Source of the DNA: JAWPMT01 sp965601475
GTDB lineage: Bacteria; Bacteroidota; Bacteroidia; Cytophagales; Cyclobacteriaceae
DNA length: 64,000 nucleotides
NCBI GenBank assembly: GCA_965601475.1
Contig: OZ271832.1
Coordinates: 3,906,001 to 3,970,000 of the forward strand
Direction of reading: 5' to 3'
Part shown: positions 35,737 through 44,258 of the stretch, piece by piece
Layout: every line of letters starts with the position of its first letter
Position numbering within the stretch: position 1 is the first letter of the stretch
Made by a program: the position numbers and the translations under genes
Notes under the pieces: model-generated
What the model was told of the DNA's origin: nothing
Database searches by the model: none
What the model saw: only the letters and a program-made list of their open reading frames with translations

Positions 35737-35895
35737 AGTCGTGTACTAAGCTGAATAAAGCAATGGCACTAAGGTAGGAAGTTTTTGGAATGCCGGGCTT
35801 CGGCTGTTGAGGTCGGGGATCCTTAGATGTTTCCGAGGAACGAAAAAGTAAGTAAGCGCACCAGGAGCGATTAGCCCCTGGTGCATCAAAGAGAT

Positions 35896-36933
35896 TTAGA
35901 AGATCAATCCGAAGCTAAAAGCATTCAGATCAGGCTGTTGCCCATCTGCAAATACACTATTGAGGTCATAGTTGGCAAAGAGGTCGAAAGCCCTGTACCC
36001 AAACTGGAATCTGACGCCGTACCTGACATTGTGTAGGAAAAAATTGTCCCTATTGCGGTCGCGCTCTTTGTTACCATCGTCTTCGAATACGATTTTGGTA
36101 GAACTCCCAATGCGGTAGCCCGCGTATCCACCGAGCCCGACACGGGGTCCTTTTCTACTGAAATATCGACCCCTTCTTTTGTAATCTCTTCTTTCGCCGA
36201 AATCCAGCATGGGAACAAACTTGACATTGAGGTGCCAGACATTGAGCTTGCTTCTTTTGCTGCTGAAGGCAGGATCCAACTCAGAGAATTCTACCTGGCT
36301 TACCCCTTCCGTCATGATGGTTCTCGGATCCTGAAACCTGAAGTTGGACCAGGATACCCCGAATCCCCACACCAGCGCGAGGGGGCCGGCCACAGGAGAT
36401 TTGTAATCAGAGTTCAAACTGAGGTACCATGATCCCCAGGGTTGAACGGTGTAGGGGGCATCATTGTCACTTGGGAAATCTCCGTCCTCCAGCCAGTTGG
36501 TAATGCCGATTTCTACATTCCAGTTGTTTCTCGTGGTTCTGAAATATCTTCTGTCGCGGTCCCTTCTTCGATTCCACCATTCATCATCATCATCGTCATC
36601 ATCGTCGTTGATAATGACGCGCTGTCGTCTTCTATCCCTTTCTTCTTCGTCGTAGTAGACGATCCTAGCCTCTTTTTTGTAGGTGTTGCCATCCTCATCA
36701 GTCAACTGGATATAGCTGGATCCGGTACTATCAACGGACTTATTGAGGTCGGCTATCATCTTGTTGAAGTCGTAGTTTTCGAGTGCCTTTAGCTCCTCCT
36801 TTGAATTGGTGTAGATGATGATTTTGCTTCCTCCCTCCAATTCGATGACCACCGTATCAGCTTCCGTGGAAGCCATCGAATATACCGGTATCATTAGGGA
36901 AGCTACTATGAATGCTTGAATTAACCTTTTCAT
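35896..36933 (-). CDS. Outer-membrane beta-barrel protein with an Asp tract
   Basis: A 345-residue exported protein with a signal peptide (residues 1-21). Residues 22-90 form an N-terminal domain, followed by a long charged linker (EEERDRRRQRV, a run of eight Asp at 110-117, then RRRDRDRRYF). The C-terminal 220 residues have alternating beta-strand patterns and end in an aromatic residue (FGLIF), as in outer-membrane barrels. It is the last gene of the sigma/anti-sigma/OMP operon, 49 bp after the anti-sigma gene. A possible ligand-sensing or Ca2+-binding role for the Asp tract is only a guess. Confidence 0.85.
   Translation of the reverse strand: MKRLIQAFIVASLMIPVYSMASTEADTVVIELEGGSKIIIYTNSKEELKALENYDFNKMIADLNKSVDSTGSSYIQLTDEDGNTYKKEARIVYYDEEERDRRRQRVIINDDDDDDDDEWWNRRRDRDRRYFRTTRNNWNVEIGITNWLEDGDFPSDNDAPYTVQPWGSWYLSLNSDYKSPVAGPLALVWGFGVSWSNFRFQDPRTIMTEGVSQVEFSELDPAFSSKRSKLNVWHLNVKFVPMLDFGERRDYKRRGRYFSRKGPRVGLGGYAGYRIGSSTKIVFEDDGNKERDRNRDNFFLHNVRYGVRFQFGYRAFDLFANYDLNSVFADGQQPDLNAFSFGLIF
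36583..36606 (-). repeat. GAT/GAC triplet tract encoding eight Asp
   Basis: Eight consecutive Asp codons in the OMP gene (residues 110-117), a short near-perfect trinucleotide repeat. It may vary in length by slippage and would form an acidic, potentially cation-binding linker. Confidence 0.8.
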
Positions 36934-36982
36934 TTTCCTTTCCTTTTATTTTGAGTTGTTAAAGATTGACCGTTTCAATTGA

Positions 36983-37618
36983 TCATTTATTACGAGATGC
37001 AAACAACTCATCCTTGGCTGCACGGAGGTCTGCAAAAAGTTGACCTGGTCTAAGTTCCTGAGCTCTGGATATGAAGCCGCCAAGGCCCTTTTTCGTAGAT
37101 TCGGTCTTTTCTTGGGCGCTTGTGTAATATCTGATAGAGATTGCGGGTTGATTGTGGTCCGTGATATTCTCACTGGGATTATGTGACTCAAACGCAATGG
37201 CCAGGCTGATTTTTTCGATCGGGTGTAATTCTGCAATACCCAGTTTTCCCGGATCGGTTTCAGGAGTCATTGCGCTTGGTGTTGTCGTCACCACGTTTGT
37301 CAGACTTGGAGCATCGCGGGGCTCGGAATTGTTGGTACTGGCTGCTTCGGGCAATTCAAATCCAATCGTTGCTGTCCAGTTTTTGGGGTGATCTATGCTC
37401 ATGGCCACCATTTCTGCTGTCTTAGCCGGTTGTTGCAGGATCCAGATAGCTCCGGCAATAATTACCACAGCTGCAGCTGCAGCATGCCACGACCTGTACC
37501 AGCCGCTCGGTTGTTTTCCTAGTTTGTCATTAATGGTATCCCAGGCCATAGGGCTGGGGGTGGGTCGGAAGTCCTCCGATTTTTCTCTGAAAAGCCTGTC
37601 CAACTTGTTACTTTCCAT
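36983..37618 (-). CDS. Anti-sigma-factor-like membrane protein
   Basis: A 211-residue protein with a cytoplasmic N-terminal part (LDRLFREKSEDFRPTPSPMAWDTI, a layout common in Bacteroidota anti-sigma factors), one membrane helix (AAAAVVIIAGAIWIL at about 45-60) and an extracytoplasmic acidic tail of low complexity. It overlaps the sigma factor gene by 11 bp and precedes the OMP gene. This is the standard sigma/anti-sigma/OMP architecture. Direct sigma inhibition is inferred from gene order and topology. No FecR or zinc-binding domain is visible. Confidence 0.8.
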   Translation of the reverse strand: MESNKLDRLFREKSEDFRPTPSPMAWDTINDKLGKQPSGWYRSWHAAAAAVVIIAGAIWILQQPAKTAEMVAMSIDHPKNWTATIGFELPEAASTNNSEPRDAPSLTNVVTTTPSAMTPETDPGKLGIAELHPIEKISLAIAFESHNPSENITDHNQPAISIRYYTSAQEKTESTKKGLGGFISRAQELRPGQLFADLRAAKDELFASRNK

Positions 37619-38204
37619 GATCTTGTGTCCGTCTTAGTTCAATACTCTCCATAGTGGCAAGTTTGTGTTGCAGGAGTTTCCTGGCTCTGCTCAATTGCGA
37701 CTTGGAAGTGCTTTCGCTTATACCCAATTGCTCTGCTATTTCAGCATGGTTGAAACCCTCTATGGCGTAGAGGTTGAATACAGTTTTGTATCCCACAGGA
37801 AGCTCATGTATCATTTTCATCAGGTCCTCAGCCTGCAAACTGGAATCCAAGGCCTCATAGTCCAGCACCTTGTCTACTCGATCTACCTCGATTTCTACAA
37901 AGAGTGCCTGGTTTTTCCTTAAGTACATCAAGGACTCATTTACCATGATCTTTCTTATCCAGCCTTCAAAGCTTCCTTCGGATTTGTACTGTGCGATCTT
38001 CTCAAATACCTTCACGAAACCACCAATCATAACGTGCTCGGCTTCCTCCCGATCTTGGAGATAGCGCATGCATACGCCCAACATCTTTGGCGACATACGG
38101 TCATATAGCCCCTTTTGTGCCTTGGACCTACCTTTCCGGCATCCCCTCAAGAGATCATCGAGCGTTGGTGAAGTTTCTATGGTTAGCATTTGATTGACCT
38201 TCAT
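37608..38204 (-). CDS. ECF-type RNA polymerase sigma factor
   Basis: A 198-residue sigma-70 family factor. Region 2 has the LQDREEAEHVMIGGFVKVFEKI and SFEGWIRKIMVNESLMYLRK blocks (about residues 49-95). Region 4 has LPVGYKTVFNLYAIEGFNHAEIAEQLG with SESTSKSQLSRARKLLQ (about 130-180). Alternative starts exist (Met6), but the ATG at 38204 is reasonable. It is first in the operon with the anti-sigma-like and OMP genes, and an exact TAnnTTTG element lies about 54 bp upstream. It probably controls envelope-linked genes including its own operon. Confidence 0.94.
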   Translation of the reverse strand: MKVNQMLTIETSPTLDDLLRGCRKGRSKAQKGLYDRMSPKMLGVCMRYLQDREEAEHVMIGGFVKVFEKIAQYKSEGSFEGWIRKIMVNESLMYLRKNQALFVEIEVDRVDKVLDYEALDSSLQAEDLMKMIHELPVGYKTVFNLYAIEGFNHAEIAEQLGISESTSKSQLSRARKLLQHKLATMESIELRRTQDHGK

Positions 38205-38257
38205 GATGAAGATGCAAGGACTTTTGCAAAGGTTGCTTCGACTTGAAAAAATTTTTA

Positions 38258-38265
38258 CAAAGATA
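38258..38265 (-). promoter_or_regulatory. Candidate -7 promoter element of the sigma/anti-sigma operon
   Basis: On the (-) strand TATCTTTG matches the Bacteroidota -7 consensus TAnnTTTG exactly, 54 bp before the sigma gene start. No -33 TTTG is at the usual distance. If real, the operon is read by the housekeeping sigma rather than only by its own factor. Confidence 0.4.
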
Positions 38266-38360
38266 CATCGTATTGAATCTCAGGTGGTTCCGCCAAAATC
38301 TTTGGAGTCACTGCAAATTCGATGAAAGTAGTTTGAGCAATTTTTTTTCCTTTGTCGCCA

Positions 38361-38729
38361 GTGAGCACGCCAAATCATATTTTTCTCGTCGACGATGAGG
38401 AGACTTTTAACTTCCTAAACAAGACCGTTATTAAGCTCAAGTTGCCGGAAACCAGAATTTCTATCTTCAGCAATGGCGAGGAAGCGATTGAAAACCTTCC
38501 GACAGGAAAACCAGACCTGGTTTTTCTGGACATGTATATGCCTGTGATGGATGGATGGCAATTTCTGGAACTTGTAGAGCAGGGCGACAGTCAAACCAAG
38601 GTGATTATGCTGACGGCTTCTATCGACCCACGGGAGAAGCAAAAGGCTTTGAGCTATTCCAGTGTAATTGGTGTTTATTCAAAGCCTTTGACTTTAGACA
38701 TGATTGATGAGATTGCTGAGGGGCTCTAG
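38361..38729 (+). CDS. Single-domain CheY-like response regulator
   Basis: A stand-alone receiver domain of 122 residues. It has the acidic pocket LVDDEE, the phosphoacceptor in VFLDMYMPVMDGW, the Thr switch in MLTAS and the Lys in VYSKPL. No output domain is fused. The frame extends to a TTG at 38352, but the GTG at 38361 gives MSTPNHIFLVDDEE. No histidine kinase is adjacent. It converges with ssb (4 bp overlap). Such proteins signal by protein contact; the partner is unknown. Confidence 0.93.
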   Translation: MSTPNHIFLVDDEETFNFLNKTVIKLKLPETRISIFSNGEEAIENLPTGKPDLVFLDMYMPVMDGWQFLELVEQGDSQTKVIMLTASIDPREKQKALSYSSVIGVYSKPLTLDMIDEIAEGL

Positions 38730-39061
38730 CTCTTTTTGTCCAACATCATCATCTCCGACAGCACAATTTCGGTTACGTACCTTTTTTCACCATCCTTTTC
38801 ATATGATCGATTGACTAACTTGCCGCTGACAGCGATTTCGCTACCTTTCTTCAAATAGTTTTCGACAACCTCGCTTTTCTTGCCCCACACCACGACATTG
38901 TGCCATTGTGTGTCTTCCACCTTCTCGCCATTGTTATTGTAGTAATAGTCATTTACCGCAATGGAGAAAGTCGCCATCTTCTTTCCTTCGTCGAAGTTTT
39001 TGATCTGAGGATCCTGTCCCAGCCTGCCAATCAATTGCACGTTGTTTTTCAATGCATTCAT
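38726..39061 (-). CDS. ssb: Short single-stranded DNA-binding protein
   Basis: A 111-residue OB-fold ssDNA-binding protein. The N-terminal NALKNNVQLIGRLGQDPQIK and the core YYYNNNGEKVEDTQWHNVVVWGK and GSEIAVSGKLVNRSYE blocks match the family. It ends MMMLDKKS without the long glycine-rich linker and acidic tip (such as DDDIPF) by which full SSB recruits repair proteins. It may therefore be a secondary SSB for a mobile or recombination role, or a paralogue of the main chromosomal copy. It converges with the response regulator gene. Confidence 0.94.
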   Translation of the reverse strand: MNALKNNVQLIGRLGQDPQIKNFDEGKKMATFSIAVNDYYYNNNGEKVEDTQWHNVVVWGKKSEVVENYLKKGSEIAVSGKLVNRSYEKDGEKRYVTEIVLSEMMMLDKKS

Positions 39062-39323
39062 TTGCTAAAGAGTTTTATTGTAAGAATCATTTTTCGGATG
39101 GTCGCAAAAGTGTCCAACCGATGATGCAAAGCTTAGAACCAGTAATCGAGCTACTCGGTAGATAAGTGTTTGTAAACGTTTGTAAGCATTTGTTGTCGGT
39201 TTTAGCTCTGATAGTCAGTCATTTACATGAAACAAAACTCCGGGGAAGAACCCAAGGGAGGCCAGGATATTGAGGGGTGAGAAAAACTACGATTGAACTC
39301 GTGGCCCCTGGAAAGCATTGCCC

Positions 39324-39710
39324 TTATGCTTTCTTTCGAGCGTTGAAAGGAAGTTGATTCCAGTTGACAACAATGGCCCCAATCAGTCCAAAGATCAACC
39401 CACCCACCGTGAGACCGTCTACCAACGCATTGGATAGTTTCAATCCTAATACGTTGTTAGCCAGGTAGGCGGTAAAAGACTGAGGTAGATTGGTTTCTCC
39501 CAGTTCTCGTTTGATGTCCCACTCCCAGTCAGTCAGAATACAGTATCCCCAACCCTTCCAGATGCCCAATACAAACCATGAGCCCAATGTCAGCACCAAC
39601 AAAACCAGATGTGCTTTCCGTGTACGGCGCCATATCCAACCAAAAACGTTTCCTACAATAACGAGCATGTGGATGGCAAAAAGAAGTATGTCAAGGGCTT
39701 TCAATACCAC
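39324..39710 (-). CDS. DUF2784-type membrane protein
   Basis: A 128-residue membrane protein with three or four hydrophobic segments and the RRTRKAHLVLLVLTLGSWFVLG and YCILTDWEWDIKRELGE blocks typical of DUF2784. The function of this family is unknown. It has no close operon partner. A short perfect inverted repeat spans its stop codon (39311-39333). Confidence 0.88.
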   Translation of the reverse strand: MVLKALDILLFAIHMLVIVGNVFGWIWRRTRKAHLVLLVLTLGSWFVLGIWKGWGYCILTDWEWDIKRELGETNLPQSFTAYLANNVLGLKLSNALVDGLTVGGLIFGLIGAIVVNWNQLPFNARKKA

Positions 39711-39802
39711 TATTCATTCAATTATGGGGCCAAATTCGTCTAATTGCTTGAGTGGTGTATACCGCTCACCAAAATTTTGCAGAATTCACGTATTTTGAAT
39801 GC

Positions 39803-40168
39803 ATGCCTACCGATCAAAGCCGTTTTTGCCTCGAGTGCGATAGACCACTCTTCGGAAGGCCGGACAAAAAGTTTTGTTCCGATGGGTGTCGCAATGCTTT
39901 CAATAACAGAATCCATGCAGATAGAAATAACTTCATGCGAAATGTCAATGGCATATTGCAGCGGAACCGGCAGATCCTGGATTATTTGAATCCTGAGGGC
40001 AAGAAGACCACACATCGGGACGAACTACTCAGGCGGGGATTCAATTTCAATTACTTTACCAATATACTCAAGACGAAATCTGGTGATGAATACCGGTTTT
40101 GCTATGATCATGGTTTCCTTGAGTTGGACAAAGGATTTGTTTTGATTGTAAAAAGGAGCCAACCATAG
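39803..40168 (+). CDS. Small zinc-ribbon protein of unknown function
   Basis: A 121-residue protein beginning with a treble-clef/zinc-ribbon-like motif: Cys9, Cys12, Cys25 and Cys29 in the spacing C-x2-C-x12-C-x3-C (CLECDRPLFG... KFCSDGCRNAF), resembling FCS-type fingers. The remaining 90 residues form a mixed helix/strand domain. The frame is open upstream to 39752, but the start at 39803 (MPTDQSRFC) gives a better N-terminus. It could bind nucleic acid or protein. It lies between DUF2784 and the lacI-type gene. Confidence 0.82.
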   Translation: MPTDQSRFCLECDRPLFGRPDKKFCSDGCRNAFNNRIHADRNNFMRNVNGILQRNRQILDYLNPEGKKTTHRDELLRRGFNFNYFTNILKTKSGDEYRFCYDHGFLELDKGFVLIVKRSQP

Positions 40169-40195
40169 CGGTTTTTACGTAGCTACTCTTAATTT

Positions 40196-40214
40196 TGGTC
40201 ATGGTTTTGACCAT
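40196..40214. promoter_or_regulatory. Overlapping palindromes upstream of the LacI-type gene
   Basis: TGGTCA (40196-40201) and TGACCA (40208-40213) are perfect 6 bp inverted arms spaced by 6, and ATGGT/ACCAT form a second overlapping palindrome (40201-40214). They lie about 90 bp before the lacI-like start and could be its operator, although LacI operators usually have a CpG at the centre. Confidence 0.35.
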
Positions 40215-40300
40215 TCCCCTGTTTTCACAGGAAATACAACACCCCCCATTAACCCTCGGACCTTCTAACGAAGGCTGGCGATAACCTAACCAAAGGGCTT

Positions 40301-41332
40301 ATGAAAGGCAACCCTGTCACTTTAAAAGATATTGCGAATGAACTGGGGGTTTCCATGGGCACAGTCTCACGTGCGCTCAAGGACTATCCGGGAATAAGTG
40401 AGAAGACCAAAAAGGCGGTGAAGGAGTTGGCCAAGAAGATGAAATATAGGCCCAATCCGGTCGCTCTGAATCTCAAAAGTCAGCGATCCAAAATCATTGG
40501 TGTCGTGTGTCCCAAGATATTTCACACCTTTTTCAGCTCCGTGATCAGTGGTATTATGGATGTAGCTGATAAGGAAGGTTACACCGTGATCCTGGTCCAA
40601 ACCAACGAATCTTACAAGAAAGAAGTAAAAGAGGCGAAAGTGCTGCTTCAAAGCCCGCTCGAGGGGTTGTTGATATCGACCACATTTGAGACAACCAAAT
40701 ACGATCACATTGAGCAGTTTCTGGACTACGGTATCCCTGTGGTGCAATATGATCGAATTAACGATAGCCTGGAAACCTCCAAGATTCGCGTAGATGATTA
40801 TGAAGGTGCCTATAACGCGACGCAACACCTCATTGATCAGGGCTGCCGACGCATTGCGCTGGTCAGGGGCAAACTGATCCCCCTGATTCAGAGGAGACTC
40901 GCAGGCTTCAAAGATGCATTGGAGGCCAATGGCTTGACTTTCAGTGAAGATATGGTCCTTGAAACAAAGACCTCAGATATGGAGGAGGGCATACATCTCA
41001 CTGACGACCTACTGCAGCTCCCCAAAAAACCAGATGGTGTGCTTTCTTTCGCTGATGTAACGGCACTCGGGCTTATGCAGGGACTCAAATCAAAAGGAGT
41101 AAAAATACCGGAAGAAATCGCCATCGTTGGATTCAATGATTCTACCATGTCAGAACTCATCGAGCCTTCTCTTTCCAGTGTGGCCCAGCCAGGTGAAAAA
41201 ATGGGTAAAAGGGCGGCAAGGATACTCTTTCGGGAGATAGAGGTAGTCAAGAATGATGATGATCCCATACCTGAAGAGGTGACCCTAAAAACTGAGTTGG
41301 TTGTGAGAGACTCTTCAAAAAAAGCTAACTAA
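40301..41332 (+). CDS. LacI family transcription regulator
   Basis: A 343-residue LacI/GalR-type regulator. The N-terminal helix-turn-helix (VTLKDIANELGVSMGTVSRALKDYPG, cut short) is canonical with its hinge helix (YRPNPVALNLKSQRS). The sugar-binding domain follows, with FHTFFSSVISGIMDVADKEG and ending PGEKMGKRAARILFREIE. No sugar-use genes lie beside it, so the effector is unknown. Its terminator candidate is 172 bp further, past a DUF547 remnant on the other strand. Confidence 0.93.
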   Translation: MKGNPVTLKDIANELGVSMGTVSRALKDYPGISEKTKKAVKELAKKMKYRPNPVALNLKSQRSKIIGVVCPKIFHTFFSSVISGIMDVADKEGYTVILVQTNESYKKEVKEAKVLLQSPLEGLLISTTFETTKYDHIEQFLDYGIPVVQYDRINDSLETSKIRVDDYEGAYNATQHLIDQGCRRIALVRGKLIPLIQRRLAGFKDALEANGLTFSEDMVLETKTSDMEEGIHLTDDLLQLPKKPDGVLSFADVTALGLMQGLKSKGVKIPEEIAIVGFNDSTMSELIEPSLSSVAQPGEKMGKRAARILFREIEVVKNDDDPIPEEVTLKTELVVRDSSKKAN

Positions 41333-41507
41333 GGATTTGTAATTGAGACTTTCCCCTGAGCAAATAGGGGTCTCCGCTCTCCACGATTGCATCGAGGCTG
41401 GCCGTGTCTGCATTGATGCGCCTGTAATCTACCTTTCCAGATTTCACGTAAAGGCTGAGAAACGTATCGAGGTCTCTGAAAATTGATTCAGTTTTGGGCA
41501 TGGGCAC
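41325..41507 (-). pseudogene. DUF547 gene fragment (internal piece of a broken gene)
   Basis: About 58-60 codons matching the start of the DUF547 domain: SIFRDLDTFLSLYVKSGKVDYRRI then NADTASLDAIVESGDPYLL. DUF547 proteins normally have a signal peptide before this and about 200 more residues after it; both are missing here. The frame has a GTG at 41507 and an ATG at 41501, and it stops inside the end of the LacI gene. It has no upstream promoter that I can see. It sits between lacI and a candidate lacI terminator. It is best read as a remnant, not a working gene. Confidence 0.6.
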
Positions 41508-41540
41508 TGGTGATTCTTTTGATCACCAGTGCTTTTGGAT
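41504..41540 (+). terminator. Strong hairpin terminator, probably for the LacI gene
   Basis: GCACTGGTGAT (41504-41514) and ATCACCAGTGC (41522-41532) form a perfect 11 bp stem with a 7-base loop, followed by TTTTGG. Polarity fits the (+) strand, and the only (+) gene nearby is the LacI-type regulator 172 bp upstream. Confidence 0.6.
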
Positions 41541-41652
41541 CTGTCTTATGACCGCGCGTATTGACCTCTCTATGTTGGAGACAGCAAAAATCCGCGGCTG
41601 CTAACAAGCTTGAAATGAGCTTATTCTTCGAGACGCTTACCATTTGTTACAA

Positions 41653-44127
41653 TCATTCATATTTCAGGGAGTCAACTGGGTTGGTCTTGACCGATTGCAG
41701 CACCCTTGAGACGATGGTAGTGCAAGCCACGAGGCATACGAATGCCAAGGGGATGATCAAGAACCACAGCCCCAAGTCAATGCGGAAGTGATAGTTCTCC
41801 AGCCAGCGATTGAGGTAAAGCCAAGCCAGGGGCATCGCCAGTACATAGGCAATGGCAATGAGTACAAAATAGTTTTGAGACAATAGTACCGCGAGACTCC
41901 GGGAACCGGCGCCCAGTACCTTCCTGATGCCGATTTCTTTGGTGCGCTGACGAAGGGTGAAGGTTGTCAGACCATAGAGTCCAAGGCAGGCAATGAGGAT
42001 GGCAAGAGATGAAAAAGCACCAAAAATCTGTCCGAACTGTTCATCGGAAGCATACTGCGTGTTGAAGGCCTGATCCAGGAAGTAATAGTCGATCGGTGTG
42101 TCCGTGAAGCTATTGTCCCATTCCGTTTCGACTACCGCAACAGCTGTTTTCAGGTCTGAGATTTGTGTGGCATAGGAGGCGTCAGCGTCTATAGAAAATT
42201 TGACGAAATAAAATTCGGTCCACGAAGAATGTATGTAAACGATGGGGGTGAAATCGTCATGCAATGACGTTTGGTGGTGATTGCTGACTACCCCTTTCAC
42301 CACAATGGGTTTTGGCGCGTAGAAGCCAGACAATTTCGCCTCAAGTGCGTCTTCCGGGTTATCAAAACCAAGCAATTCTGCCATTTTCTCGTTGATAACC
42401 ACCGCCCCATTGGTCCAGGGTCCGTCACCAGATACAAGCTTCCGGCCTGCAACCATCTCTATTTCGAAGAAGTCGAAGAATTCAGTGCCCATGGAGAAAA
42501 AGCTGGCGGGAATGGATTTTTCCGCCGTTTCGTTGCTCAATCTGATGTTGCCGCCCCAACTGATGGACTGTCCGGGGATTTCTCCGGTGTTCGTTACCCC
42601 CAGAATTTCCGAACGGCCACCAAGTGCGGTTTTGAAAGTGTTGAATTGTTTTTGATCAGGCCTGTTGCTTTGACTGATGTCTCCCGGAGGTGCTTTTAAT
42701 ACCATGATATCACTGATGTTCATACCCAGATCAGAAGCTTTCATGAATTGAATCTGCTTGTAGATGGTAATGGTGGTGGCCAGTAATAGGAAGGTGATTA
42801 AGAACTGGAAAGATACCAGGGCACTCCGAAGCCCCAGGGCACCCACCTTCTGCTTTTTCCTGTTTCCGGTTAAGATATTGGTTGTGTTGAATGTCCGAAG
42901 CATGATCGCTGGGTAAAGGCCGATGAGTACCGATCCAACAATTACGATAAGGAACATGACCAACACAATGAGCACATTCTCCAAAATACCAAACCGTATA
43001 CCCGTCAATTGCTCAGTGATCGGACTTGTCAGTTGCGTTAGGGTCAATGCGAGCAGGAAGGACATAATGTTCAAAGTGACAGCCTCCAGTGTGAAAAGGG
43101 TCGTGATTTGTCGAGTACCAGAACCAAGTACCTTACGAATACCCACTTCTTTCAGGCGATCCAATACCTTGACAAGGGATAAGTTGAGGTAATTGATCCA
43201 GGCAATGATGAGAATAATCAAGGCAATCGCCGCCAGTGCATAGATCAGACGGAAGTCGGTATAGGGTTTGAAGTCTATCGGCGCTTTGGAATGCAAATGA
43301 AGGCGAGACACCGGCATAAGTGAGTGGGTGATTTCAAAGCCATAGGGTTCTAAAACGGCTTTAGCATCGGATTCATAGATCCTAGCAATTTCCTTTTCAA
43401 CGTTTTCTTTCGGTGCACCGCTTTTCAGTTTCAAGTAGGTAAAAAAGCTATAGCTCCCCCAGTTGTCAAGCTCCACACCAAAGTCTTCCTTTACGGTTTT
43501 CAGGGAGATGAGTGTATTGAACTTGAGGTGGGTTCTTTCCGGAAGGTCGGCCATGATACCGACTACCTCAAAGACCTTTTCTCCAACATTGCCAGCAACC
43601 GTAATTTGTTTGCCAATGAGTATATCAGGATTTGATTCATACTTCAGAGCAGTAGATTCAGTCAGGACCATTGTACCAGGAGCACTCAATCGCTCCGTAC
43701 TTCCAGCAATTATCGGCAGGTCGAAGATTTCAAAAAGATCGCTGTCTGCACCGTAAATCCCACTTTCCTGAAAAGACATTCTGGTACTTCTTCCCTCATA
43801 GATGAAGCTGTTGTTTTGGTAGTCGATGTTGTAGAATCGTGCAGCAGTAAGTACCTCTGGGTTGACCTGGGCAAGTTTCGTACCCATTGCCGGAGAACTG
43901 TGTGCTGAAGCGCCCAGGTCCACACCGTTCTTTGAGGTGCGAGACTGAATTCTATATATATCACTCGCATTGGTCCACTGGCCATCGAACCCCGTATGGT
44001 GGAGTACGTACTGCGCTATGATGAGGCAAGAGGCCATGCCCAGCGCTAGTCCAAGTACGTTGACGAATGAAAAGAGCCGGTTTTTGCGGATTTGTCTGAA
44101 GGTTGTTAAGAGGTAGTTCCTAAACAT
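41653..44127 (-). CDS. MacB/FtsX-type ABC transporter permease (third of the tandem set)
   Basis: An 824-residue permease with the MacB-type layout. One N-terminal helix (about 20-42) precedes a periplasmic MacB_PCD domain. A central FtsX-type helix set (about 285-460) includes the LKEVGIRKVLGSGTRQI coupling segment. A second periplasmic domain and C-terminal FtsX domain follow, with QRTKEIGIRKVLGAGSRSLAVLLS near the end. Two copies of the RKVLG motif indicate a fused permease. No ATPase is encoded in the window. It is downstream of two paralogues but lacks their GGTGCC upstream palindrome. Confidence 0.93.
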   Translation of the reverse strand: MFRNYLLTTFRQIRKNRLFSFVNVLGLALGMASCLIIAQYVLHHTGFDGQWTNASDIYRIQSRTSKNGVDLGASAHSSPAMGTKLAQVNPEVLTAARFYNIDYQNNSFIYEGRSTRMSFQESGIYGADSDLFEIFDLPIIAGSTERLSAPGTMVLTESTALKYESNPDILIGKQITVAGNVGEKVFEVVGIMADLPERTHLKFNTLISLKTVKEDFGVELDNWGSYSFFTYLKLKSGAPKENVEKEIARIYESDAKAVLEPYGFEITHSLMPVSRLHLHSKAPIDFKPYTDFRLIYALAAIALIILIIAWINYLNLSLVKVLDRLKEVGIRKVLGSGTRQITTLFTLEAVTLNIMSFLLALTLTQLTSPITEQLTGIRFGILENVLIVLVMFLIVIVGSVLIGLYPAIMLRTFNTTNILTGNRKKQKVGALGLRSALVSFQFLITFLLLATTITIYKQIQFMKASDLGMNISDIMVLKAPPGDISQSNRPDQKQFNTFKTALGGRSEILGVTNTGEIPGQSISWGGNIRLSNETAEKSIPASFFSMGTEFFDFFEIEMVAGRKLVSGDGPWTNGAVVINEKMAELLGFDNPEDALEAKLSGFYAPKPIVVKGVVSNHHQTSLHDDFTPIVYIHSSWTEFYFVKFSIDADASYATQISDLKTAVAVVETEWDNSFTDTPIDYYFLDQAFNTQYASDEQFGQIFGAFSSLAILIACLGLYGLTTFTLRQRTKEIGIRKVLGAGSRSLAVLLSQNYFVLIAIAYVLAMPLAWLYLNRWLENYHFRIDLGLWFLIIPLAFVCLVACTTIVSRVLQSVKTNPVDSLKYE

Positions 44128-44258
44128 GATTTTGAGATTTTGTTATGGTTGCAATGACTGCTGCAGGATTTAAATATTTGGTAATCAGGTATTTGTTTCT
44201 ATTGTCCGACTGCCACTGTAGCAGTTCGGCACAGTTTGCTTCAAGCTTGGAGTTATAC

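Noticed and set aside
39276..39333. A tRNA-like 3' half near the DUF2784 stop
   Set aside because: The anticodon-like stem is good, but the loop lacks T33 in either orientation, the T-arm does not pair properly, and there is no 5' half. It reads better as a chance hairpin at the gene end.
41608..41630. AAGCT/AGCTT hairpin downstream of the third permease gene
   Set aside because: Only a 5 bp stem and no T-run on the (-) strand, so it is too weak to call a terminator.
44128..44258. A sigma-54-like site before the third permease gene
   Set aside because: CGGCAC-N3-TGCT on the (+) strand has the wrong spacing and points away from the gene; no good match was found on the (-) strand.
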